Shown in pieces: positions 18,356 through 26,927 of a DNA stretch of 64,000 bases. The stretch comes from Bog-105 sp965277855 (GTDB lineage: Bacteria > Acidobacteriota > Terriglobia > Bryobacterales > Bryobacteraceae): NCBI GenBank assembly GCA_965277855.1, contig OZ255847.1:6510001-6574000 (forward strand). Direction: 5' to 3'. The notes under the pieces are model-generated. The model had not been told where the DNA came from, ran no database searches, and saw only the letters and a program-made list of their open reading frames with translations. Position 1 is the stretch's first letter, and each line of letters starts with the position of its first letter. The translations under genes and the position numbers were made by a program.

Positions 18356-19033
18356 ATGCAAATTCTGGCTGTGGAGGACGAGGTGGCGATGGCCGAGCTT
18401 TTGCAGTCGGCTTTATCGGAAGAAGGTCACTTTGTTACGCTGGCGGGCGATGGCGAAATCGCGTTCGAGCTAGCCCGGAGTACGCGCTTCGATCTAATCA
18501 TTCTGGACTTGATGCTGCCGCGAAAAGACGGATTCGAGGTGGCGCGGCAGCTGCGGAAGGCGAACATTCGAACGCCGGTGCTGGTTCTCACGGCACGCGA
18601 TGCGCCGGCTGACATTGTGCGCGCGCTGGATCAGGGCGCCGATGATTATCTGACAAAGCCGTTTGCACTCGAAGTGCTGCTGGCGCGGGTGCGCGCTGTG
18701 AGCCGGCGTGGTGATATTCCGGGCGCGGTCTGCCTGCAGGCGGAAGATCTCACGCTGAATACGGCCAGCCGCGAGGTGGCGCGAGATCAAAAAAAGATCG
18801 AACTCACGCCGCGCGAATACAGTTTGCTGGAGCTCCTGATGCGGCACAAGGGGCGAGTGCTGTCGCGGTCCTCGATTGTAGAGGCGATCTGGGGATTCGA
18901 TGCGGACATTGAAGAAAACACGCTAGACGCTTTCATCCGGCTGTTACGGATCAAAGTCGAGTCGCCAGGCTCGCCCAAGTTGATCCGGACAATCCGTGGG
19001 ATTGGCTATAGCTTGCAGGAGCACAAGCCGTGA
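18356..19033 (+). CDS. OmpR-family response regulator
   Basis: 225 aa from the ATG at 18356 (MQILAVEDE); a longer reading would start inside the upstream inverted repeat and lacks family support. The receiver domain (1-120) has acidic pocket E7/D8, phosphoacceptor D51 in LIILDLMLP and K in YLTKPF. A winged-helix DNA-binding domain follows (ELTPREYSLLELLMRHKGRV; TIRGIGYSL at the end). The gene overlaps the sensor kinase start by 4 bases. Target genes cannot be told from the sequence. Confidence 0.92.
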   Translation: MQILAVEDEVAMAELLQSALSEEGHFVTLAGDGEIAFELARSTRFDLIILDLMLPRKDGFEVARQLRKANIRTPVLVLTARDAPADIVRALDQGADDYLTKPFALEVLLARVRAVSRRGDIPGAVCLQAEDLTLNTASREVARDQKKIELTPREYSLLELLMRHKGRVLSRSSIVEAIWGFDADIEENTLDAFIRLLRIKVESPGSPKLIRTIRGIGYSLQEHKP

Positions 19034-20463
19034 GAGAGCAATCGATTCGAACGCGTTTGACTCTCTGGTACGGGGTTGTTCTTTCGATCGGTCTGGTTCT
19101 ATTTAGTTTTTCGATCTGGCTGCTGCTTAAGCATGTTCTTTATCGGGATGTGGCGAGTAATCTGACGAGCCAGATGGCGGGTTTTGAAGAGTACTTGCAT
19201 ATCGAGGACGGCGGTTCGTCGATGCACGTGGCGCGGGAGATTGGGGAATTTTCGCAGTCGTTAATGCTAGATCATTTGCTGGTGGTTTCGGACAGCAGGC
19301 GCAAGGTAGTGTACAGCAGTCCGCCAGCGGGCGATATTGAAAAGCTGATCAAAGGCGAGGGATCAGCCAAGCCGTACAAGTTGAAGTGGAAGAGGCGGCG
19401 TTATCTAGCAGTAAACCGGACGGTCCGGCTGAGGGCGGGCGAGGTGAACGTATTACTCGCAATCACCTCGCAGCCGATGGAAAAAACGATCGATCTCCTG
19501 GGATGGGTACTTGTCCTGACTACACCTGTTTTCATTTTGTTTGCGGTGGGCGGCGGATACGTGCTGAGCGGGAAAGCGCTGCTGCCGGTGGCCAAAATCA
19601 CCGAACGAGCACGGACGATCGGTGTGGGAAACCTGTCGGAACGGTTGATTGTTCCGAAGACGAAAGACGAACTACAGCGGCTGACGGAGACATGGAACGG
19701 AATGTTGGAGCGGCTGGAAGTAGCGGTTTCGCGGATCTCGCGTTTTACGGCCGATGCTTCGCATGAGCTGAGGACACCAGTGGCGGTGATCCGTTTTGCG
19801 GCTGAAAGTTGTTTGCGGCGGACCCGGACCGAGCCAGAGTATCGAGCGGCGCTCGAAAAGATTCAGCGCGAGTCCGAGAGGATGACGCGATTGATAGAGG
19901 ATCTTTTATTTCTGGCGCGGGCCGATGTGGATAAAGACCCGCGGCCGCCTGATTCGTTTGAATTACGCGAATTGGTACAGGAAACTTCTTCGGATTTTCT
20001 GCCCATTGCGGTGGCCAAAGGTGTGGCGCTAGAGCAGGAGCTTGAGGCGGAAACATTATCGATACTCGGCAATGCGGCCGATCTGCGGCGCGTGCTGTTC
20101 ATTCTGTTGGATAATGCGGTGAAGTATACGCCTTCCGGCGGCACAATTACGGTCCGGCTGAAACAGATAGGGGAAGAGGCGTTGATCCACGTGGAAGACA
20201 CCGGGATCGGCATTCCGAAAGAAGCACAAGCGCACGTGTTCGAGAGATTCTTTCGAGTGGATCCGTCGAGGAGCAAGGAATCGGGTGGATTGGGTTTGGG
20301 TCTGGCGATTGCGGAAGCAATTGTGGAGCAGCATCAGGCTTCGATCGGCGTGGAATCTGGTGTGGACGGTGGGTCCGTGTTTGTGGTGCGGGTGCCGGTT
20401 TGGAGGGGCGCTGCGGGGGGCGATCGATTGGAGAGTTTGGAAACGGTCCCCCACCGATACTAA
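19030..20463 (+). CDS. Sensor histidine kinase of the OmpR-type two-component pair
   Basis: 477 aa, GTG start overlapping the regulator stop (GTGA). An N-terminal membrane helix (about 13-35) and a second (about 160-180) enclose a periplasmic sensor region. HAMP follows (PVAKITERARTIGVGNLSER), then HisKA with H245 in ASHELRTPVAV, then the HATPase boxes DNAVKYTPSGG, EDTGIGIP and GGLGLGLAI. It should phosphorylate the adjacent regulator. The sensed signal is unknown; this type often senses metals or envelope stress. Confidence 0.92.
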   Translation: MREQSIRTRLTLWYGVVLSIGLVLFSFSIWLLLKHVLYRDVASNLTSQMAGFEEYLHIEDGGSSMHVAREIGEFSQSLMLDHLLVVSDSRRKVVYSSPPAGDIEKLIKGEGSAKPYKLKWKRRRYLAVNRTVRLRAGEVNVLLAITSQPMEKTIDLLGWVLVLTTPVFILFAVGGGYVLSGKALLPVAKITERARTIGVGNLSERLIVPKTKDELQRLTETWNGMLERLEVAVSRISRFTADASHELRTPVAVIRFAAESCLRRTRTEPEYRAALEKIQRESERMTRLIEDLLFLARADVDKDPRPPDSFELRELVQETSSDFLPIAVAKGVALEQELEAETLSILGNAADLRRVLFILLDNAVKYTPSGGTITVRLKQIGEEALIHVEDTGIGIPKEAQAHVFERFFRVDPSRSKESGGLGLGLAIAEAIVEQHQASIGVESGVDGGSVFVVRVPVWRGAAGGDRLESLETVPHRY

Positions 20464-20545
20464 AAGGGTTCACTACAACCAGACGTCAAAAAGTCGCTGT
20501 CTGCTAGGTGTAGTCGCCGGTCAGTTTGATTGTTGCGCCTATAGC

Positions 20546-21490
20546 TCAAGTTTCCGGTGAGCCTATTGCACGTTGGATAGCTTGCGGTGACCGTCCGAAG
20601 GCCCGAATGAACGAACGCCGCATACGATCTCGATTTCCGAAACCGTTTTTGCGGGCGATCTCTTCCGCGGAGAATCGGCCAGCCTCCATCATCAGTCGAG
20701 CCGCTTCGACGCGCAGCCGCTCAATTGCTTTTGCCGGCGTTTGTCCCGTTTCATCTCTGAAAAGTCGACTGAATTGCCGCGGACTCAGAAAGGCGCTTGC
20801 CGCCAAGTCATCCACCGAGAGACGCTTGCTCACATTCTCCTTTGCGTAAGCGAGCGCGGTCTGCACGCGATCTGATGTCGCATCCAGATCGAGCAAAGTC
20901 GAGTGCTGCGACTGTCCACCAGCTCTGCGGTGGTAAACCACAATCAACTTAGCCGTTTCACGAGACATCTCTCGGCCATAGTCTTCCTCCACCAACGCCA
21001 GCGCAAGATCTAACCCCGCGCTCATTCCAGCCGACGACCAAATCGGCCCGTCGGAGGTGAAGATACGATCAGCGTCGACAGTAACTTTGGGATAGAGCTG
21101 CTGGAACCGTTTCGCATGATTCCAATGAGTGGTCGCCCGACGTCCGTCGAGTAATCCAGCTTGGGCGAGAACGAACGCGCCCGTGCAGATTGAGGCGATA
21201 CGGGTATCCCGCCGGCTCGCGCACCTCAGATATCTCACAAGACCCGGTGTAGCCGGCTCGCGCATTTCGTGTTCGCCAGCCACAACAATCGTATCGAACC
21301 TGCGGCGTTTGAACGATACAGTCTGAATTTCATATCCGACGGAAGTGGCCACCGGGCCACCGTGCTCTGATACCAACATTAATTGGTATGCCGGACTCCG
21401 AAGCTTCCAGTTCGCCATCTCGAACACGCTGGTGACCGCTAAACACATCGTTGAGATCCGAGGGAAAAGTATGAAGCCGACTTTGTGCAT
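20546..21490 (-). CDS. GlxA-type AraC-family regulator with DJ-1/PfpI-like domain
   Basis: 314 aa. Residues about 1-190 form a DJ-1/PfpI (class I glutaminase-like) sensing domain, with IASICTGAFVLAQAGLLDGR holding the nucleophile-elbow Cys and TTHWNH the following His. Residues about 205-310 are an AraC-type double HTH (LAASAFLSPRQFSRLFRDE; AEEIARKNGFGNRDRMRRSF). It is divergent from the NmrA operon, with a 207-base gap containing an imperfect hairpin, and is the obvious candidate to control that operon. Inducer unknown. Confidence 0.9.
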   Translation of the reverse strand: MHKVGFILFPRISTMCLAVTSVFEMANWKLRSPAYQLMLVSEHGGPVATSVGYEIQTVSFKRRRFDTIVVAGEHEMREPATPGLVRYLRCASRRDTRIASICTGAFVLAQAGLLDGRRATTHWNHAKRFQQLYPKVTVDADRIFTSDGPIWSSAGMSAGLDLALALVEEDYGREMSRETAKLIVVYHRRAGGQSQHSTLLDLDATSDRVQTALAYAKENVSKRLSVDDLAASAFLSPRQFSRLFRDETGQTPAKAIERLRVEAARLMMEAGRFSAEEIARKNGFGNRDRMRRSFIRAFGRSPQAIQRAIGSPET

Positions 21491-21611
21491 GTGTTTTCCT
21501 CTCTGGCGCAGCCCCTGAATTCAAATGTCCGAAAACGCCGGATATCTGACATACAATTTCGCCGCCGCAAGCTTAGGATGTAGATACGCAGCGCCTGATG
21601 CGGCCTGATCG

Positions 21612-21653
21612 TGTCGTTTCTGACTTAACGCTTACGTTAGCAGAAAAGCGACA
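21612..21653. promoter_or_regulatory. Imperfect inverted repeat in the GlxA/NmrA divergent promoter region
   Basis: TGTCG-TTTCTG...TAACG pairs with CGTTA...CAGAAAAGCGACA around the loop CTTA, with small bulges. It lies 45 bases before the NmrA start. It may be an operator for the AraC-type regulator or an RNA hairpin. The remainder of 21491-21697 shows no gene. Confidence 0.35.
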
Positions 21654-21697
21654 TTGTTGATGATTGACAGGCGGAGCTTCGTGCGAGGAGCAGAAAC

Positions 21698-22588
21698 ATG
21701 AGTCGCAGAGTATTGATTACTGGCGCTACCGGAGACACCGGACGGATGGCTGTCAAAGAGTCACTCGAACGTGGTCTCAGTGTCCGCACAATGGTCCATC
21801 GCAACGACGATCGCTCCGCAGCGTTGCAAGAACTAGGGGCCGAAACCTTTGTGGGTGACCTTCACAGGATAGACGAGGTTCGTCAGGCGATGGAGAGTGT
21901 GGAAGCAGCCTACTTTGTGTATCCTGTGTCACCCGGCGTTATCGATGCGACCGTCAATTTCGCGCAAGCGGCAAAGGAAGCGGACGTTTCCGCAATCGTT
22001 AACCTGTCTCAGCAATCGGCGAGTCGCACATCCACAAGCTATTCTTGCCAGGAAACCTGGGTCTCTGAGCAGGTGCTCAATTGGTCCGGCCTCCCGGTCA
22101 CCCATCTTCGACCCACTTACTTCCTAGAATGGTTGCTCTACCCCTGGCAGTTACCTCTCTTTCTCGAGAAGGGAATTATACGCTTGCCCGTAGGTAAAGC
22201 GCGCCATGCGCCCATTGCTGCGGCAGACCAGGGACGTGTCATCGCTTCGATCCTCCAAAATGCCAACGGACATGCCGGCCAAACTTACCCACTCTTCGGC
22301 CCCGTCGAAATGGACCACGATCAAATGGCGCGAGAGTTGACCGAAGCTCTCGGCCGTCCAATCGTCTTTCAGAATGTCGCGATCGGCGAATACTGTAAGT
22401 CACTCGAATCCTACGGCGTGCCGTCTTATGTAGTCCAGCATCTGGGAGGCGCTATGGCCGACTATCAGCGCGGTGTCATGTCGGGAACGAACGACAACGT
22501 TCAAAGAATCACTGGCCAGAGACCTATGACCGTCGGTGACTTCGCGCGCGCTCACCTTTCTGAATTGAGTCCGAAAAGCGCCAACTAA
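21698..22588 (+). CDS. NmrA-family NAD(P)-binding protein (atypical SDR)
   Basis: 296 aa. The N-terminal Rossmann motif ITGATGDTGRMAV (GxxGxxG variant) is followed by DLHRIDEVRQAME. The central part reads YFVYPVSP and IVNLSQQSA, and LRPTYFLEWLLYP is typical of NmrA/quinone-oxidoreductase-2-like proteins. The Tyr-Lys pair of classical SDRs is not in canonical form, so it may be a redox sensor or reductase. First gene of an operon with a small ferredoxin-fold-like protein and a membrane protein, divergent from a GlxA-type regulator. Confidence 0.85.
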   Translation: MSRRVLITGATGDTGRMAVKESLERGLSVRTMVHRNDDRSAALQELGAETFVGDLHRIDEVRQAMESVEAAYFVYPVSPGVIDATVNFAQAAKEADVSAIVNLSQQSASRTSTSYSCQETWVSEQVLNWSGLPVTHLRPTYFLEWLLYPWQLPLFLEKGIIRLPVGKARHAPIAAADQGRVIASILQNANGHAGQTYPLFGPVEMDHDQMARELTEALGRPIVFQNVAIGEYCKSLESYGVPSYVVQHLGGAMADYQRGVMSGTNDNVQRITGQRPMTVGDFARAHLSELSPKSAN

Positions 22589-22617
22589 CTTTCCCCTTTT
22601 TACGATCGGAGTTCACT

Positions 22618-23019
22618 ATGAATGACACTCAGGAAACAACAGCCGCAAACAGCGGGCAACCCAAACGTCCTTTCCCGGTCCTTTCGACCACAAAGATACT
22701 GGCGTCGGGCCGATTCACATCTCCACCCACGCCTGAACAGCTCAAAACGATATTCCCAAGGGAAGTGTCGGATACCCTTCGTCTCTACCTGGCGGGAAAG
22801 ATCGATCAATGGTGGGCTCGCCAAGACCAAAAAGGTCCCGTCTTCCTTATGAATGTCACGTCTCTTGAAGAGGCGCGGACGCTGCTGGAGCAGCTCCCTT
22901 TAGGCCAAGCCAAGTTGATGGAATTCGATTACGTCGAGCTCAGTCCGCTTACCCCGCTTCACATGCTTCTGAATGAGGGCTGGGCGAACGGCATCAGTAA
23001 GGCGTCATCACAATTTTGA
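22618..23019 (+). CDS. Small protein resembling muconolactone-isomerase/YciI-like domains
   Basis: 133 aa, preceded by CGGAGTT. The central part (LDTLRLYLAGKIDQWWARQD in outline, then GPVFLMNVTSLEEARTLLEQ and LMEFDYVELSPLTP) has the beta-alpha-beta pattern and LMEFDYVEL-P ending seen in muconolactone-isomerase-like and YciI-like dimeric ferredoxin-fold proteins. Catalytic assignment is not possible. It lies 29 bases after the NmrA gene and 73 bases before the disrupted membrane protein, so the three are probably co-transcribed. Confidence 0.7.
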   Translation: MNDTQETTAANSGQPKRPFPVLSTTKILASGRFTSPPTPEQLKTIFPREVSDTLRLYLAGKIDQWWARQDQKGPVFLMNVTSLEEARTLLEQLPLGQAKLMEFDYVELSPLTPLHMLLNEGWANGISKASSQF

Positions 23020-23299
23020 TGACTGAGCCATGAGAGGTTCAAAAAGTCACGCAGTGAAAGTTGAATACCAGAACTGAGAAAGGATTCGAATCGTGTCCAC
23101 ATTTACCTTGGTGCACGTCTTGTTGAGTTTGGTTGGCATTGGAGCGGGTTTTGTCGTCATCTTTGGATTGATCGGGTCAAAACGGCTCAGTGGCTGGACC
23201 GCAGTGTTTCTCGCAACAACAGCGGCGACAAGCTTTACCGGATTCCTTTTTCCCTTCCATAAGCTTTTGCCTTCCCACATAGTCGGCATAGTATCGCTA

Positions 23300-23326
23300 A
23301 ACACAGCGTCTTAAGTAATTGCGCAT
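23300..23326. repeat. IS630 terminal inverted repeat, left end
   Basis: Begins AACACAGCGTCTTAAG and continues with TAATTGCGCAT. It matches the reverse complement of 24382-24408 at 25 of 27 positions. The transposase stop codon lies inside it. Confidence 0.9.
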
Positions 23327-23850
23327 AATCGTCGCAGGGCATCGTTGGGCTTTGTCCATTCGGCGAACTGGCCTTCGACGGCGGAGGCGACTCCATCGAG
23401 GAATCCGAAATAACGATTGTGCAGACGCAACCGGCGCGTGAGTTTCCAGACCCGTTCGATAGGGTTGAGTTCCGGGCTGTAAGGAGGCAGGAAGTCCAAG
23501 CGAAATTGTGGAGCCTGTTGATCACGCCAAGGCAGATGGAGTTTGGAGCGATGATACTGCGCGTTGTCACTGATGGCGAGGACGCGACGTCCGGAAACAG
23601 CGCTGGCCTCGCGGAAGATTTTGAGGAACTCCCAGAAGGACTCGCCGTTGAATCGGCCGGTCTCGCGGCGAAACAAAAATTCGCCATCCCGCAAACGGAC
23701 TGCGGCGAAGTAGCCTACGCTCTTCCGGGTCGGATGATGGTACACGATCGGATCTCTGGTTTCCGGTGGAACCCACATACGGCAACGGGATCCCTGTTGC
23801 TGAAAATGCACTTCGTCCAGCGCCCAGAGGTCCACGGCATTGTCCCGCAT
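23311..23850 (-). CDS. IS630 transposase, C-terminal catalytic DDE frame
   Basis: 179 aa in the -1 frame relative to the HTH part. The catalytic set reads D in LWALDEVHF, D in LAISDNAQYHRS and E in SPELNPIERVW, the DD34E-like arrangement of IS630. A -1 slip on the A8 run would give a fusion of about 360 aa, the usual full length. Coupled reinitiation at TAATG is the alternative way to make this part. Confidence 0.9.
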   Translation of the reverse strand: MRDNAVDLWALDEVHFQQQGSRCRMWVPPETRDPIVYHHPTRKSVGYFAAVRLRDGEFLFRRETGRFNGESFWEFLKIFREASAVSGRRVLAISDNAQYHRSKLHLPWRDQQAPQFRLDFLPPYSPELNPIERVWKLTRRLRLHNRYFGFLDGVASAVEGQFAEWTKPNDALRRLCAIT

Positions 23851-24380
23851 TAACTTGCGGAGTTTTTTTTATGCGCTTTGTGGCGCGTCGGGTCGGCTCG
23901 CGCCAAAACGGGCCGGGGCTTGCGGAGCCGGAACTCGAACTGCCGGAACAAACGCTGGCATTGACGGACCCCCAAGTGGATGCCGTAGGTCTTCGCCAGC
24001 CAGGCCGACAGCGTCTTGCCATCCCACAGGTTGACGCGCATCCCCGCGTCGCTCGGCCTCTCTCGCAACACTCGATTGATCTCTTTGATCTGCTTCTCAC
24101 TCAGCCGGCTGGGGCGTCCGGACCGTTCTCCCTCGGCCAGACCCCCCAATCCCTGCTGCTCGAAACGGTGAACCCAATACTCGACGGAACGCGGTGCATC
24201 TCCCAAAAGCCGTGCTACTTCAGGGCAGGTCATACCCTGGGCGACCAGCAAAACGCCATGCAACCGGTGATCGTAGCGCGACTCCTCAGAACGCTGGATC
24301 TCTTGCTGCAAACCAAGCACCGACATCGCGTCCGATATCCTCAGTGGTCTCATAATGTCAGCAGACCACGTTTCACTCAT
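23850..24380 (-). CDS. IS630 transposase, N-terminal frame (helix-turn-helix part)
   Basis: 176 aa from the ATG at 24380; a TTG three codons upstream lies in the terminal repeat. It contains a helix-turn-helix (GMTCPEVARLLGDAPRSVEYW) and the second DNA-binding segment GLAEGERSGRPSRLSEKQIK usual in IS630 transposases. The frame ends in TAA at 23852-23850, overlapping the ATG of the catalytic frame by one base (TAATG). About 11 bases before the stop is a run of eight A residues forming A-AAA-AAC in the zero frame, a classic -1 slip site. Confidence 0.88.
   Translation of the reverse strand: MSETWSADIMRPLRISDAMSVLGLQQEIQRSEESRYDHRLHGVLLVAQGMTCPEVARLLGDAPRSVEYWVHRFEQQGLGGLAEGERSGRPSRLSEKQIKEINRVLRERPSDAGMRVNLWDGKTLSAWLAKTYGIHLGVRQCQRLFRQFEFRLRKPRPVLARADPTRHKAHKKNSAS
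23863..23870 (-). other. Probable programmed -1 frameshift site in the transposase gene
   Basis: Eight consecutive A on the minus strand read AAA AAA AAC in the upstream frame. Slipping one base back gives KKK-LRKLMRDNAV, continuous with the catalytic frame. Programmed -1 shifting on A runs is known in IS630 elements. Confidence 0.7.
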
Positions 24381-24381
24381 G

Positions 24382-24408
24382 ATGCGCAATTACTTATGAC
24401 GTTGTGTT
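24382..24408. repeat. IS630 terminal inverted repeat, right end
   Basis: Reverse complement begins AACACAACGTCATAAG. It pairs with 23300-23326 with two mismatches. The transposase start lies a few bases inside it. Confidence 0.9.
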
Positions 24409-24777
24409 TAGTTGCCCTGGCAGTCGCCATCCTGGCGCGCTACATCTGTCGTCTCACTGGCTCTTGGCGTTGGATCTACGTGGTGAGCGCCGTAATTAGT
24501 CTCTATCTGAATGTCTTCGTCCTCATAGCACAGCTTTTCCAGAAGGTGCCGGGCCTCAAAGCTATTGCTCCGACACAGTCAGAAGCGCCTTTTCTCGTTG
24601 CGCAACTCGTGGTCATGGCGCTTTTTGTGGCGCTTGGCATTTTCGCGGTCAAGAGATTTCATGCTGAGTCCGTCCTTAGCGCAGTGGCGATTCGCTAACT
24701 CGATGTGCCGACGGTTCCGTTCAAAGGCGCCGAACGGCCGCAAGAAAACTTCGATCACGTAAAACGATCCTGCGGAA

Positions 24778-26865
24778 TTAGCGAGAGTTGGCTTGCTGGG
24801 TGTATTTCTTCCAAAGAGCGGGGTCGTTGAGCATTTGGATGAAGATGCCACCAACGACGGAGCGGGCTTGGAATCCGACCTGTTTGCCGGTTTTCGTGTC
24901 GTACCAGTCGGAGAGAGGGACGCGGCTGGGGGATTCGTTGGCGTAACGATACGCAGGATCGAAGAGGGCCTGGAAGGAAGAGGGGGATTGGCTGAGGGAC
25001 GCGGTCCAGGCGAGCCAGTCGATTTTGGTATAGTCGGCACGGTTGTCGAGCGGCAGTCCGTATTTATTTTGGTGCGCGGAGTAGAAGGCGAGCTCCTTCG
25101 AAACTACGTCGGGCGCGAAGAGGTCAAGGCCGAGCAGATGGTCCCAGACGAGATTGTACTTCTGACTCCAGGTCCCGGGGCGGTCGAACGCCAGACGGAA
25201 ATGATCGCCGTCGCTGGCCATGGTGGCCCATTTTCTGGCGAAATCGCGGGCGAGCGAGGAATACTGCTGGGCAGCTTCTGACTGGCCCAGCTGACCAGCG
25301 AGCTGACCGTAGGCGCCCAGAGCCAGGATAGCTTTGATGGACAAATTGGCGTTGTGGGCGAGGTGTCCGGCGAAGTCGTCGGTGCAGAGCTGGTTTTCGG
25401 GATCGAGACCTTTGTCTTTGAGGTAAGTAGCCCACTTAGTAAGCGTGGCCCAGTAGGTTTTGGCGAACTCAGCATTGCCGTCGACATGGGCGATGGCGGC
25501 AATCATCAGAATCATATTTCCGCTCTCTTCCACCGGCATTTGATCTTCTATAGAGACTTCGCCAGCGCCGTACTGCTGGCCGTTGGCGAGCGGGTAGCGC
25601 CCCAGATCGTGTGGAGCAAAGGGGAATTTCCAGCGCGACATTCCGGCGTAGTCCATGACGGGCTTTAATTGCGCTTTCAGGAGAGCGGTGTTGAAGAGCA
25701 GGAAGAAAGGCGAGCTGGGGTAGGTAACATCGACGGTATCGATGGAGCCATTACTGAAGTTTTCCTTCGAGAAGAAGAGCGGAGCGCCATCGGCGTCGGC
25801 GGTGAGCTTGTGCGCGGCGAAGGTCTGGCGATAGGCGAGAGCGCAGAGGCGGGCATAATCTTGACCACCAGCTTTGGTGAGATCGGCCATGAGCTGATCG
25901 TCGAAGGCTTTCGAACGCTGCTCGAGAGAAGCATAGTCGGCTAGGGAAGCGCGCAACAGCTCGGCAATATCCATGCCATTGCGACGCCAGTAGGGACGCA
26001 GCCTTCGCTGAAAATAAGCGATGGAATACAGGTCGTCGTAAGCAATCAAGACGTGGTGCGAGACAGGCGCAGCAGTGACAGCTCCGAAATCGGTCGAATC
26101 GGCGAGAACGGGTAATTTCTGACCATAAGGTTGATCGAGCTGCAGATTATCGGACTCGGGGACGCCGCCGGACTTAGTAAAGGCATCGATGGCGGCGGGA
26201 CGGATGGTGGCGACGGAAGCAGAGCCGGTTTCGGGGGGCGCGACGACATAGAGATAGCCCCAGTCGATGCGGAGATTGTCGCCGGATTTTTCGAGAATCG
26301 GCTGCTGCTGGCTGCCCAGTCGGAGAACCTGCACGTCGCCGAGCCGATAGCGGGACCAGGTGACGGGTTCTTCCAAGGAATTAACCGCGAGCTGCGCTCC
26401 GGCATCGAAATAGATTTGGACTTTGTGAGCGCCGGCGTCGGAGGAGCGAACGGTCCAAGTGATATACGTGACGGGGCGGGACAGGACATCAAGATCGTTG
26501 GGCAGGGCAGGGGTGAGGAAGGTGAGAGTGAGCTGGATGTTTGCGCCGGCGAATTGATAGATGGTATGGGTGGGTAGGACCTCAAGGCCGGTCTGCGGGA
26601 GGGCCGGCAATTGTTTGGGTTCGCTGCCCATGATGCGATAGGGCTTGCCATCGATGCGGACCAGGCTGCAGAGGGATTGCACGGCGCCGGTCCAGTGCTT
26701 GGTGGGCTGGTCGGTGAGGTGGTCGGCGGTCGACCAGATGCTGAAGTAGGGGTCGTGCGTGACGAGCGGGACGGCAGGAGGACGGAGATCGGCGGCGCAA
26801 AGGACGTGAGCGGCAAAGAGAATACAAGCGTACTTACAGGCGGCGGGGAGCGAGATGATTTTCAT
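24778..26865 (-). CDS. Secreted glutaminase A-like protein (DUF4965/DUF5127/DUF1793 type)
   Basis: 695 aa with signal peptide (CKYACILFAAHVLCAA). PAVPLVTHDPYFSIWSTADHL is the typical start of the mature glutaminase-A-like (GtaA) family. The N-terminal domain (about 25-230) is beta-rich. The C-terminal part is an alpha/alpha-barrel-like region with DLGRYPLANGQQYG, MPVEESGNMILMI, NLVWDHLLGLDLF and the ending VVGGIFIQMLND. Length matches the family. The fungal prototype hydrolyses glutamine, but most bacterial members are uncharacterised and the barrel resembles glycosidases, so the substrate is uncertain. Divergent from the RraA-like gene. Confidence 0.85.
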   Translation of the reverse strand: MKIISLPAACKYACILFAAHVLCAADLRPPAVPLVTHDPYFSIWSTADHLTDQPTKHWTGAVQSLCSLVRIDGKPYRIMGSEPKQLPALPQTGLEVLPTHTIYQFAGANIQLTLTFLTPALPNDLDVLSRPVTYITWTVRSSDAGAHKVQIYFDAGAQLAVNSLEEPVTWSRYRLGDVQVLRLGSQQQPILEKSGDNLRIDWGYLYVVAPPETGSASVATIRPAAIDAFTKSGGVPESDNLQLDQPYGQKLPVLADSTDFGAVTAAPVSHHVLIAYDDLYSIAYFQRRLRPYWRRNGMDIAELLRASLADYASLEQRSKAFDDQLMADLTKAGGQDYARLCALAYRQTFAAHKLTADADGAPLFFSKENFSNGSIDTVDVTYPSSPFFLLFNTALLKAQLKPVMDYAGMSRWKFPFAPHDLGRYPLANGQQYGAGEVSIEDQMPVEESGNMILMIAAIAHVDGNAEFAKTYWATLTKWATYLKDKGLDPENQLCTDDFAGHLAHNANLSIKAILALGAYGQLAGQLGQSEAAQQYSSLARDFARKWATMASDGDHFRLAFDRPGTWSQKYNLVWDHLLGLDLFAPDVVSKELAFYSAHQNKYGLPLDNRADYTKIDWLAWTASLSQSPSSFQALFDPAYRYANESPSRVPLSDWYDTKTGKQVGFQARSVVGGIFIQMLNDPALWKKYTQQANSR

Positions 26866-26927
26866 CGGTGGAGAGCGATACGGTCGGAGGATATCATGTT
26901 GGGGTTTAGGGCGATGAGGGGAATCGG

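Larger units (their letters stand above)
23300..24408 (-). mobile_element. IS630-family insertion sequence, 1109 bp, apparently complete
   Basis: Ends are 27-base inverted repeats with two mismatches, flanked on both sides by TA (23298-23299 and 24409-24410), the target duplication typical of IS630/Tc1/mariner elements. It holds a two-frame transposase on the minus strand with a DDE catalytic set. The host gene is restored exactly when the element and one TA are removed, fixing the boundaries. Ends, frames and catalytic motifs look intact, so the insertion is probably recent. Confidence 0.92.
23093..24698 (+). pseudogene. Small four-helix membrane protein gene split by an IS630-type insertion
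   Basis: The 5' part (23093-23299, GTG start) encodes MSTFTLVHVLLSLVGIGAGF through HIVGIVSL. The 3' part (24411-24698) encodes VALAVAILARYICRLTGSW to the stop. Removing the element with one copy of the TA target joins them in frame at codon CTA (residue 69), giving about 164 aa with four hydrophobic helices and the run HIVGIVSLVALAVAILARY. The original function is unknown, possibly a DUF2306-like or DoxX-like small membrane protein. With the insertion the reading frame stops shortly after residue 69, so the protein is presumably lost. Confidence 0.85.

Noticed and set aside
23766..24698. Plus-strand open frame of 310 codons over the IS element and the end of the disrupted gene
   Set aside because: Its first two thirds are antisense to the transposase; only the part after 24410 is real, as the 3' half of the split membrane protein.
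26046..26816. Pro/Ser/Ala-rich 256-codon frame on the minus strand inside the glutaminase-like gene
   Set aside because: Alternative frame of a GC-rich gene with low-complexity composition and no start signal.
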